Below, one piece after another: positions 1-6,673 of a stretch of DNA of 16,297 nt (within the stretch, counting starts at the first letter, position 1; every line of letters starts with the position of its first letter). The notes below the pieces were generated by a model that worked only from the letters and a program-made list of their open reading frames with translations, had not been told where the DNA came from and made no database searches. The stretch comes from Dehalococcoidia bacterium (GTDB lineage: Bacteria; Chloroflexota; Dehalococcoidia; SM23-28-2). The DNA lies in contig JALHUG010000133.1 of the NCBI GenBank assembly GCA_022866185.1, positions 1-16,297 on the forward strand. Direction: 5' to 3'. The position numbers and the translations under genes were made by a program.

Positions 1-1
1 C

Positions 2-1411
2 GCCACCGACCTGGAGACGGCCGGCGCCTCCCTCGAGCCGCGCGACATCGCCGCCGCCCTGCGCTGGCAGAACACCCTGGGCCTGGGCGAGATGATGAAC
101 TTCCCCGGCGTCATGTCCGGCGACCGCCACTCCCTGGACAAGCTCCGCGCTGCCAGGGGCAGGCCCATCGACGGCCACGCCCCCGGCCTCACCGGCAAGG
201 GCCTCAACGCCTACCTGACCGCCGGCCCCCGCTCCGACCACGAGTCGACCCGCCTGGAGGAGGGCCGCGACAAGCTGCGGCGGGGCATGCACCTGATGAT
301 CCGCGAGGGCACCAGCGAGAAGAACCTGGAGGAGCTCCTGCCCCTGGTGACCGATGACACCTACCCCCGCTGCCTGCTGGTGGTGGACGACCGCTCCTGC
401 AGGGACCTCCTCCACGACGGCGACATCGACGCCGTGGTGCGCAAGGCGGTCCGCCTCGGTCTCAGCCCGATTCGGGCCATCCAGCTTGCCACCATCAACC
501 CCGCCACCTACTTCGGCTTGAGCGACCGCGGGGCCATCGCGCCGGGATTCGTGGCCAACCTCATCGTCGCCGACGACCTGTCGGACCTCCAGCCGCGGCA
601 GGTATACTACGACGGCCGCCTGGTGGCCAGCGACGGCAGCGCCCTCTTCCCCGCCGACCTTCGCATCTCGCGGCGGCTCACGCACACCTTCCACATCGCC
701 CCCTTCGGCGAGGATGCCTTCACCCTCAAGACAACCGCGCGCCGCCTGCCGGTCATCGGGATCGTGCCGGGGCAGATCATCACCAGGAAGCTGATGGAAG
801 AGGTGAGGGTGGAAGACGGCCGCGTGGTCGCCGACAGCGAGCGCGACATTCTGAAGCGGGCGGTGGTGGAGCGCCACCGGGCGACGGGCAACATCGGCCT
901 GGGGCTGGTGAAGGGCTTCGGCCTCAAGCGAGGGGCCCTGGCCTCCTCCGTTGCCCACGATTCGCACAATGTGATCGTGGTGGGCACCAACGACCGCGAC
1001 ATGTACGTCGCCGTCCGCGCGGTAGAGCGGATGCGCGGCGGCCTGACGGTGGTAGCCGAAGGGCAGGTGCTGGCCTCCCTGGCGCTGCCCCTGGCCGGCC
1101 TCATGTCGCCGCAGCCGCTGGAGACGGTGGCGGCCCAACTGGAGACGGTAGAAGCGGCCGCCGACTCGCTGGGGGCCAGAAGCAGTTTCAAAAATGGCTT
1201 GCCACCCCCGCCTGAAGGCGGGGGCATGGATGCCGCCCCGTTTACGGGGCGGTGTGGAGAGAATTCTGAAATGGCTTCTACTGTGCCCGCCCCCTTCGCC
1301 ATTCTCTCCTTCCTGGCCCTGCCGGTCATCCCCGAGCTCAAGCTCACCGATAAGGGCCTGGTGGACGTGGAAAAGGCTTCCTTTGTGGATCTCACGAGGG
1401 TCGGGGCATGA
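2..1411 (+). CDS. ade: Adenine deaminase, 5'-truncated by window edge, with in-frame hairpin insertion
   Basis: Hydrolytic deamination of adenine to hypoxanthine in purine salvage, by a metal-dependent amidohydrolase-superfamily enzyme. The frame is open from base 2, so the first ~100-130 residues, with the early metal ligands, lie outside the window. Visible family signatures in order are LGLGEMMNFPGVMSGD, DGHAPGLTGKGLNAYL, AGPRSDHES, the INPATYFGL/GAIAPGFVANLIVADDL segment, then the C-terminal domain with NIGLGLVKGFGLKRGALASS, VAHDSHNVIVVGTND and SFLALPVIPELKLTDKGLVDV. Between the usual LGA and PFxxLSFL blocks there are about 35 extra residues (Pro/Gly-rich), encoded by two GC-rich hairpins; most homologues have only a few residues there. 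The reading frame is kept, so the gene may still be functional. It ends in an ATGA overlap with nadB, implying co-transcription and translational coupling. Family assignment is firm; activity with the insert is unknown. Confidence 0.93.
   Translation, partial: ATDLETAGASLEPRDIAAALRWQNTLGLGEMMNFPGVMSGDRHSLDKLRAARGRPIDGHAPGLTGKGLNAYLTAGPRSDHESTRLEEGRDKLRRGMHLMIREGTSEKNLEELLPLVTDDTYPRCLLVVDDRSCRDLLHDGDIDAVVRKAVRLGLSPIRAIQLATINPATYFGLSDRGAIAPGFVANLIVADDLSDLQPRQVYYDGRLVASDGSALFPADLRISRRLTHTFHIAPFGEDAFTLKTTARRLPVIGIVPGQIITRKLMEEVRVEDGRVVADSERDILKRAVVERHRATGNIGLGLVKGFGLKRGALASSVAHDSHNVIVVGTNDRDMYVAVRAVERMRGGLTVVAEGQVLASLALPLAGLMSPQPLETVAAQLETVEAAADSLGARSSFKNGLPPPPEGGGMDAAPFTGRCGENSEMASTVPAPFAILSFLALPVIPELKLTDKGLVDVEKASFVDLTRVGA
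1181..1289 (+). repeat. Two-hairpin palindromic element inserted in the adenine deaminase gene
   Basis: Two perfect 8-bp stems, each with a 4-nt loop, sit back to back. The first is CCCCCGCC-TGAA-GGCGGGGG (1205-1224) and the second is CCGCCCCG-TTTA-CGGGGCGG (1233-1252). The 9-mer AAATGGCTT occurs on both sides (1192-1200 and 1269-1277). The block matches the extra residues relative to the adenine deaminase family, so it looks like an inserted REP/MITE-like element. The 9-mers are 77 bp apart, which is not a multiple of three. A simple insertion with that target duplication would have shifted the frame, so either the true borders differ or a small later change restored the frame. Confidence 0.6.
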
Positions 1412-2961
1412 GCGCTCGCTCACGCCAGTTCGACTACATCATCGTTGGCTCCGGCATTGCTGGCCTCTACACCGCCCTCAAGGCCCGCGAGCACGGCAGC
1501 GTCCTGGTGCTTACCAAGGGCTCCATCGACGAGTGCAACACCCGCTACGCCCAGGGAGGCATCGCCGCGCCCATCGGCGAGGGCGATTCGCCCCAGCTCC
1601 ACCTGGAGGACACCGTCCGTGCTGGCGCCGGCCTGGTGGACGGCGAGGCCGCCCGCATCCTCACCGAGGAGGCCGCTGACCGCATCGCTGACCTGGTGGG
1701 CTTCGGTGTCCCCTTCGACACCCTGGACGGGGAGATAACCCTGGGCCGGGAGGGCGCCCACAGCCTGCCCCGCATCCTCCATGCCGGCGGCGACGCCACC
1801 GGCGCCCATATCGAGCTCACCCTCAGCAGCGTGGCCAGGCTATCCGGCATCACCATCATGGAGCACTGCTTGACGACCGGCCTGCGGCTGGCGGACGACA
1901 CCATCGAAGGGGTCGAGGCGCTCGACTGCCGCACCAACACCCGGCTCGACTTCTCCTGTCGTTTTCTCGTCCTAGCCACCGGCGGGGCCGGCCAGCTATA
2001 CAAGGTCAGTACCAACCCCACGGTGGCCACCGGCGACGGCACCGCCCTCGCCTACCAGACAGGCGCCGAGGTCATGGACATGGAGTTCTTCCAGTTCCAT
2101 CCCACCGCCCTGCGCATGCCTGGCGTCCAGCCCTTCCTTATCTCTGAGGCTGTGCGCGGCGAGGGGGGAATCCTCCGCAATGCTCAGGGGCGGGCCTTCA
2201 TGGCCGAGTACGATCCGGCGGCCGAGCTGGCCCCGCGCGATGTGGTAGCACGAGCCATCCTGACGGAGATGAACAAGTCCGGCAGCGACCACGTCCATCT
2301 GGATGCGACCCACCTGCCGCCGTCCAGGGTGACATCTCGCTTCCCCCAGATCTACCGCTTCTGCCTCGAGCACGGCCTGGACATCACCACCGACCCCATC
2401 CCCGTGTCGCCAGCCGCCCACTACACGATGGGCGGCGTGCACACCAACACGTGGGGCGAGACCAACATCCGCGGCCTGTATGCCTGCGGCGAGGCCGCCT
2501 GCACCGGCGTCCACGGCGCCAACCGCCTGGCCAGCAACTCGCTTCTGGAGACCATCGTCTTCGCCAAGCGGGTCGTCCAGCGAACCCTTCTGAAGGAACT
2601 CACAGTGAACGAGCCCAGCGCCGAGGCCATCTCCCTCAGCCAGCCGGTGGCAGCGAACGCGCCTCCCCTGGACCTGGGCGTGCTGCAGTCGCTCATGTGG
2701 GACAAGGTGGGCATCGTCCGCGACGGCCGCTCGCTGGCCGAGGCCAAGACCGTCCTCTCCGCCTGGCAGGCCGCTCTCGCCGAGCCCATCGACCGCCCCT
2801 CGCACGAGTTGGCCAGCCTGCTTCTATGCGCCCGCCTGGTGACGGAGGGGGCGCTGATGCGTGAGGAGAGCCGGGGGGCGCACTACCGCTCCGACTTCCC
2901 CGAGCGGTCCGAGGCCTGGCATCGCCATATTGTCTTCAGGCGATCGTCCTTTGCATCGTAA
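1408..2961 (+). CDS. nadB: L-aspartate oxidase (NadB)
   Basis: FAD enzyme oxidising L-aspartate to iminoaspartate, the first step of de novo NAD synthesis; quinolinate synthase (NadA), needed next, is not in this window. The 517 residues are close to the family length (~530). Motifs: dinucleotide-binding GSGIAGLYTALKA at residues 14-26, YAQGGIAA (~47-54), HAGGDATGAHI, ATGGAGQLY, HPTAL with His231, ISEAVRGEGGILRN, RDVVARAI with Arg ~276, AAHYTMGGV with His338, and GACGEAACTG/GANRLASNSLLE-type FAD contacts with Arg373. These match the substrate-binding His/Arg set of the E. coli enzyme rather than succinate dehydrogenase flavoproteins. The C-terminal helical domain ends in RHIVFRR. The ATG overlaps the upstream stop (ATGA) and has GAGGG just upstream at 1395-1399, so it is probably translated from the adenine deaminase transcript. 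Confidence 0.95.
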   Translation: MSARSRQFDYIIVGSGIAGLYTALKAREHGSVLVLTKGSIDECNTRYAQGGIAAPIGEGDSPQLHLEDTVRAGAGLVDGEAARILTEEAADRIADLVGFGVPFDTLDGEITLGREGAHSLPRILHAGGDATGAHIELTLSSVARLSGITIMEHCLTTGLRLADDTIEGVEALDCRTNTRLDFSCRFLVLATGGAGQLYKVSTNPTVATGDGTALAYQTGAEVMDMEFFQFHPTALRMPGVQPFLISEAVRGEGGILRNAQGRAFMAEYDPAAELAPRDVVARAILTEMNKSGSDHVHLDATHLPPSRVTSRFPQIYRFCLEHGLDITTDPIPVSPAAHYTMGGVHTNTWGETNIRGLYACGEAACTGVHGANRLASNSLLETIVFAKRVVQRTLLKELTVNEPSAEAISLSQPVAANAPPLDLGVLQSLMWDKVGIVRDGRSLAEAKTVLSAWQAALAEPIDRPSHELASLLLCARLVTEGALMREESRGAHYRSDFPERSEAWHRHIVFRRSSFAS

Positions 2962-2980
2962 AGTCTCTTTCCTTGCTCGC

Positions 2981-3009
2981 TTGACCCCGCTGGGGCTTGT
3001 GTGTATCCT
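2981..3009 (+). promoter_or_regulatory. Putative sigma-70-type promoter for the small membrane protein and nadC
   Basis: TTGACC (2981-2986) and TATCCT (3004-3009) are separated by exactly 17 bp in the 80-bp gap after nadB. Predicted transcription would start near 3016, just before the SD GGAGG at 3031-3035. A short CCCC-GCT-GGGG palindrome lies between the boxes. It could give nadC expression independent of nadB. Confidence 0.5.
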
Positions 3010-3044
3010 CTAAGCAGCTTTCCCACCATCGGAGGTAGCCTTTG

Positions 3045-3458
3045 GTGACAACCGGCATTGTGATCTTGCTGCTCTTGCTCGTAGCAGGCCTGCTCATCTG
3101 GATCTTGTACCAGTCGAGCGGATTACTTCGCGCGGTCACGTATCTGTCCCCCACTGGAGTGCTAGATGAAGTAGTCGACCTCTTCGCGGTTAACGACTGG
3201 ACCGTCCAGCACAAAGCCCGAGACTTCGTCGTCCTCAAGAAGAGCCCCAGCGGGGTTGCCGGTTGCCTTCTTCTGGTTCTTTTCTTTCCGGTGGGCTTGG
3301 CCTACCTGCTAACCGATTGGGGCACGGGGAAAACTACCGTCCGCGTTTGGGAGAACAACCAGGGCGCCACGAAGGTCGAAATAGTGTGGCAAAACGCAGG
3401 AATACGGCGACAGGTCGAGGAAGCTATCCACTGGCTGAAGGAGCAAGAGAAACGATGA
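3045..3458 (+). CDS. Small two-helix membrane protein of unknown function between nadB and nadC
   Basis: No family was recognised. From a GTG start the protein has 137 residues. It has one N-terminal hydrophobic helix (GIVILLLLLVAGLLIWILYQ), a soluble stretch of ~45 residues (VLDEVVDLFAVNDWTVQHKA), a second helix (GCLLLVLFFPVGLAYLL) and a charged C-terminal tail with a helical end (RQVEEAIHWLKEQEKR). SD GGAGG (3031-3035) is 9 nt from GTG 3045 and 6 nt from an in-frame TTG at 3042, so either may start it; GTG is preferred. The stop overlaps the nadC ATG (ATGA), so translation is probably coupled. Its codon choice (TTG, CTT, GTA) looks less GC-biased than the flanking nad genes, suggesting later acquisition. 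A role in NAD synthesis is not shown by anything except position. Confidence 0.75.
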   Translation: MTTGIVILLLLLVAGLLIWILYQSSGLLRAVTYLSPTGVLDEVVDLFAVNDWTVQHKARDFVVLKKSPSGVAGCLLLVLFFPVGLAYLLTDWGTGKTTVRVWENNQGATKVEIVWQNAGIRRQVEEAIHWLKEQEKR

Positions 3459-4318
3459 GCCTCCATACCACTCCCAAGCTCCCCCAGGCCCACCTGCGCC
3501 GCCTGGCCAAGAGCGCCCTCAACGAGGACAAGGCCTGGCAGGACGTAACCACTGCTGCCCTGGTGCCGCCAGAGCAGAAGGGGCGCGGCGTCATCATCGC
3601 CAGGGAGGAGGGAGTGCTGGCCGGCCTGCCCATGGCCGAGGCGGTGTTCAAGGCAGTCGACCCCTCGCTGCAATGGCGGCCGCTTGCGGGCGAAGGAAGC
3701 CGCCTGTCGCCGGGGCAGAAGGTAGCCCGCATCGAGGGGCCCCTGGCCGCCATCCTGCGGGGTGAGCGTGTTTCCCTCAACTACCTGACCCATCTCTCGG
3801 GCGTGGCCACCGCTACCGACCGCCTGGTGGCGGCCATCGCCGGCCTGCCTGTGGGCATCCGCGATACCCGCAAGACCACCCCCGGCCTACGCACGCTGGA
3901 GAAGTACGCCGTGCGGCTGGGCGGCGGCCAGAACCACCGCCTCAACCTGGCCGACGCCGTCCTCATCAAGGACAACCACCTGGCCGCCCTGCGCGCCCGT
4001 GGTCTGGGCATCGCCGAGGCCCTGCGTCTGGCCCGTCAGCAGGCGCCGGCAGGGATGCGAGTGCAGATCGAGGTAACCACTGTCGATGAAGCGCGCCAGG
4101 CGCTGGAGGCAGGAGCAGAGGAGCTCCTTCTGGACAACATGCCCCCTCAGGACATGCGGCGGGTGGTGGAGATGGCGGGCGGGCGAGCCGTCCTGGAGGC
4201 TTCGGGCGGGATAACCCTGGAGAACGTGCGGCGGGTAGCGGAGACAGGCGTCGACTACATCTCGGTGGGGGCGATCACCCACTCGGCCGGGGCCCTGGAC
4301 ATGAGCCTAGAAGTGTAG
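3455..4318 (+). CDS. nadC: Nicotinate-nucleotide pyrophosphorylase / quinolinate phosphoribosyltransferase (NadC)
   Basis: Decarboxylating phosphoribosyl transfer from PRPP to quinolinate, giving nicotinate mononucleotide in cytoplasmic NAD synthesis. The 287 residues fit the family (~280-300). Seen in order: EDKAWQDVTTAAL near the N terminus, GERVSLNYLTHLSGVAT, RDTRKTTPGLR (136-146), HRLNLADAVLIKDNH (161-175) with the phosphate/PRPP-binding His-Arg and Lys172, IEVTT with Glu206, LLDNM with Asp227, ASGGI (249-253), and SVGAITHS near the C terminus. The start is ATG 3455 in the ATGA overlap with the membrane-protein gene, with AAGGAG at 3438-3443. The frame is open further upstream to 3263, but that part reads over the membrane gene and has no family similarity. 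Confidence 0.96.
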   Translation: MSLHTTPKLPQAHLRRLAKSALNEDKAWQDVTTAALVPPEQKGRGVIIAREEGVLAGLPMAEAVFKAVDPSLQWRPLAGEGSRLSPGQKVARIEGPLAAILRGERVSLNYLTHLSGVATATDRLVAAIAGLPVGIRDTRKTTPGLRTLEKYAVRLGGGQNHRLNLADAVLIKDNHLAALRARGLGIAEALRLARQQAPAGMRVQIEVTTVDEARQALEAGAEELLLDNMPPQDMRRVVEMAGGRAVLEASGGITLENVRRVAETGVDYISVGAITHSAGALDMSLEV

Positions 4319-4323
4319 GGCTT

Positions 4324-4352
4324 CAGACTGCAGGCCTCTATCCGGCGGTCTG
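4324..4352. terminator. Weak hairpin between convergent nadC and L,D-transpeptidase genes
   Basis: CAGACTGC (4324-4331) can pair with GCGGTCTG (4345-4352), 8 bp with one wobble, around a 13-nt loop in the 38-bp convergent gap. No clear T-run follows on either strand, so termination activity is a guess from position. Confidence 0.25.
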
Positions 4353-4356
4353 CCCC

Positions 4357-5082
4357 TCACTTGTAGATCACCACCCGCGTGCCGATGTCCGCGAAGTCCC
4401 AGAAGAACTTGGCGTCGCTCAAGCCCAGGCCCACACAGCCGTGGCTGGAGGCAACATTGCCGAAGTAGCTTTGCGGACGCCAGTAGTTATAGTGCAGGGT
4501 GATGCCACCGTAGATGTACTGGGTGTACAGGACGTTGTCTACGTACCAGCCCTCGGGCGAGTCTATAGGAATGCCAAGACCGAGGGAGTCCATGGTCTCA
4601 TTCTCCACCCGCTGATAGACCCGGAAGTCGCCAGTGGGCGTCTCCCAGCCGGGCATCCCCGTCGTCACCAGGGCAACCCGCACCGGCTGAGCGCCAATGA
4701 AGGCCATCGCCCGCTGGGTGGTCAGGTTGACGGCGATCCAGCGCTCGTCCTCGGCGAAGGCAACGCCCGCCGGCGGGGTAGCCGTGGCCAGCTCCAGCGC
4801 CCCGAGCTCCTCCAGCGTCGGTCCCGGGGGCTCAGGCTCAGGGGTCGCCTCCGCCGCTGCCTTCTCCGCCAGCGCCCGCAGGAAGGGCTGCAGATAGAGG
4901 TCGGAGGCGTCGGGCTTGAGCACCGCCTGTGACACGCTGATGCCGGGCGCCGAATCCGCCGAGGCATCGTCGCGCGCCGTGAGAAGCCTCCCCAGCCGGA
5001 GCGACCCCAGGCTCACCAGAGCCAGAAGCTCCAGCGTCAGAAGACCCAAAAGGAAAAGCCGCGAAAGCTTGAAGGAAGTCAA
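4357..5082 (-). CDS. Membrane-anchored L,D-transpeptidase (YkuD domain)
   Basis: Likely peptidoglycan (or other cell-wall) L,D-transpeptidase acting outside the membrane. The 241 residues comprise a short basic N-terminus, one hydrophobic helix (~9-30), an Ala/Pro/Glu-rich spacer (~35-110), and a YkuD catalytic domain from WIAVNLTTQRA (~115) to the end. Catalytic pattern: GGITLHYNYW with His197, then SSHGCVGLG with Ser213, His214, Gly215 and nucleophile Cys216, about 19 residues apart as in the family. The residue after the CV pair is Gly, where most members have Arg or Asn. TGMPGWETPTGDFRVY is the usual substrate-loop signature. The start given is TTG at 5082 without a good SD; there is no better in-frame start before the dtd stop. 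It is third in a minus-strand run, 36 bp after dtd. Confidence 0.9.
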   Translation of the reverse strand: MTSFKLSRLFLLGLLTLELLALVSLGSLRLGRLLTARDDASADSAPGISVSQAVLKPDASDLYLQPFLRALAEKAAAEATPEPEPPGPTLEELGALELATATPPAGVAFAEDERWIAVNLTTQRAMAFIGAQPVRVALVTTGMPGWETPTGDFRVYQRVENETMDSLGLGIPIDSPEGWYVDNVLYTQYIYGGITLHYNYWRPQSYFGNVASSHGCVGLGLSDAKFFWDFADIGTRVVIYK

Positions 5083-5118
5083 ATCAAGGCCAGTATATGC
5101 CTGGAGGGAAATACCCGT

Positions 5119-5583
5119 CTAGCCTCTTCGCGGACGCTCCAACTCCTCGCTATCGAGAAAGATGGTCACCGGCCCCTCGTTGTGGATCTCCACCAGCATG
5201 TGGGCACCAAAGCGGCCCATCCGCACCGCGACGCCTGTTTCCCGCAAAGCCGCCGCAAACGCCTCCACCAGGGGTTCGGCCTCCTCTGGCGGCGCCGCCC
5301 CGCTGAAGCTGGGCCGCCTCCCCCTGCGGGTGTCGGCCAAAAGGGTGAACTGGCTCACCACCAGGGCCTCACCTTGCATGTCCAGAAGGGATAGATTGAA
5401 ACGGCCTTCCGCATCGGAGAAGATACGCATTTCGGCCGTCTTTCTGGCCAGCCTGTGGGCATCCTCAGCGGTGTCCCCCGCCGCCACTCCCAGCAGCACC
5501 ACCAACCCTTGCCCTATCTCCGCCAGCCGCTCCCCACTCACTGTCACCGAGGCACGGCTGACCCGCTGGATGAGCGCTCGCAC
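5119..5583 (-). CDS. dtd: D-aminoacyl-tRNA deacylase (Dtd)
   Basis: Hydrolyses D-amino acids (and glycine mischarged on tRNA-Ala) from tRNA, a cytoplasmic proofreading enzyme that works as a homodimer. At 154 residues it is slightly longer than the usual ~145-150. It begins with MRALIQRVSRASVTV and has the catalytic SQFTLLADTRRGRRPSF block (77-93) and the Gly-cisPro motif NEGPVTI (135-141, Gly137-Pro138). The C-terminal tail is Arg/Glu-rich. The start is GTG at 5583-5581, six bases after the FmdB-type stop, without a strong SD, so translation is likely coupled to the upstream gene. Confidence 0.96.
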   Translation of the reverse strand: MRALIQRVSRASVTVSGERLAEIGQGLVVLLGVAAGDTAEDAHRLARKTAEMRIFSDAEGRFNLSLLDMQGEALVVSQFTLLADTRRGRRPSFSGAAPPEEAEPLVEAFAAALRETGVAVRMGRFGAHMLVEIHNEGPVTIFLDSEELERPRRG

Positions 5584-5589
5584 CGCCGC

Positions 5590-5853
5590 CTACTTCTTGG
5601 CAGAGACCTCTGATGCCCCTTCGGGCGGCAGCTTCTCCTCTTTGGTCTCTTTCTCAGCGGATTCCCACTCATGATTCTTACGGTTATCGGTAACGTAGAA
5701 CCCAGGCCCCTTGAACACAATGCCGGGCGCATGGAGAAGCCGCCGCGCCAGCCCGCCGCACACAGGGCATGCCTGCTCCGCCGGGGCGTCGAATCCCTCT
5801 CTCTTCTCGTATTGATGCTGGCACTGGCCGCACCGGTACTCGTAGGTGGGCAA
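5590..5853 (-). CDS. FmdB/CxxC family zinc-ribbon protein
   Basis: Small regulatory-type zinc-ribbon protein of the FmdB family, whose molecular role is poorly defined. The 87 residues start with (M)PTYEYRCGQC, the diagnostic N-terminus, followed by CPVCGG. Four zinc-ligand cysteines lie at 8, 11, 29 and 32, then a GIVFKGPGFYVTDNRK block, typical of the family, and a charged Glu/Lys/Ser tail. The TTG start at 5853-5851 is fixed by a perfect AGGAGG (5865-5860) six bases upstream and by the family N-terminus; the longer frame back to 5934 runs into the IS remnant and is not coding. It is the first gene of the minus-strand operon with dtd and the transpeptidase. Confidence 0.9.
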   Translation of the reverse strand: MPTYEYRCGQCQHQYEKREGFDAPAEQACPVCGGLARRLLHAPGIVFKGPGFYVTDNRKNHEWESAEKETKEEKLPPEGASEVSAKK

Positions 5854-5888
5854 GGCAAACCTCCTGTTGGCGCGTAGACCCAATAGAA

Positions 5889-5917
5889 ATGCTACAGGAA
5901 CGACGCCTTTGGAGCAA
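5889..5917 (-). promoter_or_regulatory. Putative promoter of the FmdB-dtd-L,D-transpeptidase operon
   Basis: On the minus strand TTGCTC (5917-5912) and TAGCAT (5894-5889) are 17 bp apart, 24 bp before the AGGAGG ribosome site. The -35 box lies at the edge of the IS remnant, so the element borders or partly overlaps this promoter. Confidence 0.45.
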
Positions 5918-6095
5918 GGTTTGCAGTGTTTCAAGAGATGTGAGGGATCTGGGCCCGGGGTAGGCGGTTCACAGCATACAGCAAGGGCGTACTAAAGCCC
6001 AGAGCGGAGTGCAGGCGTTTGGCGTTGTACAACCGCACGTAGGCTTGCAGACCTCTCTGTCTCACATCTCTTGAAACACCACAGATGTTGACACA
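5910..6095 (-). mobile_element. Internally deleted IS3/IS481-type insertion-sequence remnant (MITE-like)
   Basis: TGTTTCAAGAGATGTGAG (5927-5944) is repeated exactly in inverted orientation at 6061-6078, and one more matching base makes 19 bp. On the minus strand the inside encodes LQAYVRLYNAKRLHSALGFS..., the conserved C-terminal stretch of IS3/IS481-type DDE transposases (Y.R.YN..R.HSALG). Its stop codon falls in the inverted repeat at 5931-5933, as usual for such elements. Only about 40 codons remain and the catalytic DDE core is gone. The right end probably extends to 6095, with a terminal TGTGTCAACATCTGT on the minus strand; the matching left outer end (5910-5925) is degenerate (about half of positions agree). 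No convincing target-site duplication was found, so the outer limits are approximate. Confidence 0.75.
5931..6060 (-). pseudogene. 3' fragment of a DDE transposase (integrase core C-terminus)
   Basis: The minus strand reads LQAYVRLYNAKRLHSALGFS and then STPLLYAVNRLPRAQIPHIS up to the stop. This matches the last segment of the rve integrase core. There is no start, no DD(35)E residues and no upstream part, so it is non-functional. The frame runs on upstream to 6203 only through the inverted repeat and flanking sequence. Confidence 0.7.
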
Positions 6096-6116
6096 TAGCC
6101 TGAGCAGCGGTAGACT
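6088..6116 (+). promoter_or_regulatory. Hybrid promoter from IS end for the cNMP-binding gene
   Basis: Consensus TTGACA (6088-6093), inside the terminal sequence of the IS remnant, is 17 bp from TAGACT (6111-6116) in the flanking DNA. Start of transcription near 6123 would leave a short leader before AGGGAG (6134-6139) and GTG 6146. This arrangement fits outward promoters created by IS insertion. Confidence 0.6.
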
Positions 6117-6145
6117 CTTCATACTTCTGAGTGAGGGAGATAGCT

Positions 6146-6583
6146 GTGCCGATGTTTCGTCGCGGTCGCTCGGACAAGGTTGATATCCTGCGAGGGATAC
6201 CATTATTCAGTCGTCTTAGCCAACGCCAGCTAAGCGCCATTGCCAACTGCGCCGACTTGTCCGCCCGCCGAGAAGGGGCGGTCCTAGCTAAGCAGGGTGC
6301 GCAGGGGCTGGAAGCGATCATCATAGTCGACGGTAGGGCGCGAGTGGAGGTGGATGGCAAGGCGATCGCTGAGCTTGGCCCCGGCGACGTTGTAGGGGAA
6401 ATGTCGGTCATCGATGGAAAGCCGCGCAGTGCGACGGTCATCGCCGCGACGCCCGTGTCCCTGCTGATCCTTCATCGCCGAGATTTCGTGTCCTTGCTGG
6501 AGACCGTGCCCGGCCTCCAGCGGAAGCTGCTGGTGACCCTGTGCGAGCGGGTGCGCCAGGCAGATCAAGCCCTGATCGACTAG
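6146..6583 (+). CDS. Stand-alone cyclic nucleotide-binding (CRP/CNB-type) domain protein
   Basis: 145 residues forming a single CNB domain: ILRGIPLFSRLSQRQL at the start (14-29), a beta-barrel core (EGAVLAKQG, IIIVDGRARVEV), and the phosphate-binding cassette GEMSVIDGKPRSATV (84-98) with Glu85 and Arg94-Ser95-Ala96, as in proteins able to bind cAMP/cGMP. It then has the helix pair DFVSLLETVPGLQRKLLVTLCERVR. There is no DNA-binding helix-turn-helix, kinase or channel part, so it is a free sensor or adaptor domain with unknown partner. Start choice: AGGGAG (6134-6139) is 6 nt before GTG 6146; ATG 6152 or GTG 6131 are alternatives. Transcription is probably from the IS-associated promoter just upstream. 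Confidence 0.85.
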   Translation: MPMFRRGRSDKVDILRGIPLFSRLSQRQLSAIANCADLSARREGAVLAKQGAQGLEAIIIVDGRARVEVDGKAIAELGPGDVVGEMSVIDGKPRSATVIAATPVSLLILHRRDFVSLLETVPGLQRKLLVTLCERVRQADQALID

Positions 6584-6673
6584 CGCTGGATTTCCCTCGT
6601 GCGCACGTCACGGCGAACCGATTCGGTAGTTGGTTGGCAGACGGTTTAGCAGATACTAGCGCGTCTAAACGGA

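Noticed and set aside
607..1395. 262-codon minus-strand open frame
   Set aside because: Antisense to conserved adenine deaminase coding sequence; Arg/Ser/Thr-rich with no domain signature.
3263..3454. N-terminal extension of nadC upstream of ATG 3455
   Set aside because: It reads out of frame over the membrane-protein gene and is unlike any quinolinate phosphoribosyltransferase N-terminus; the ATGA start fits better.
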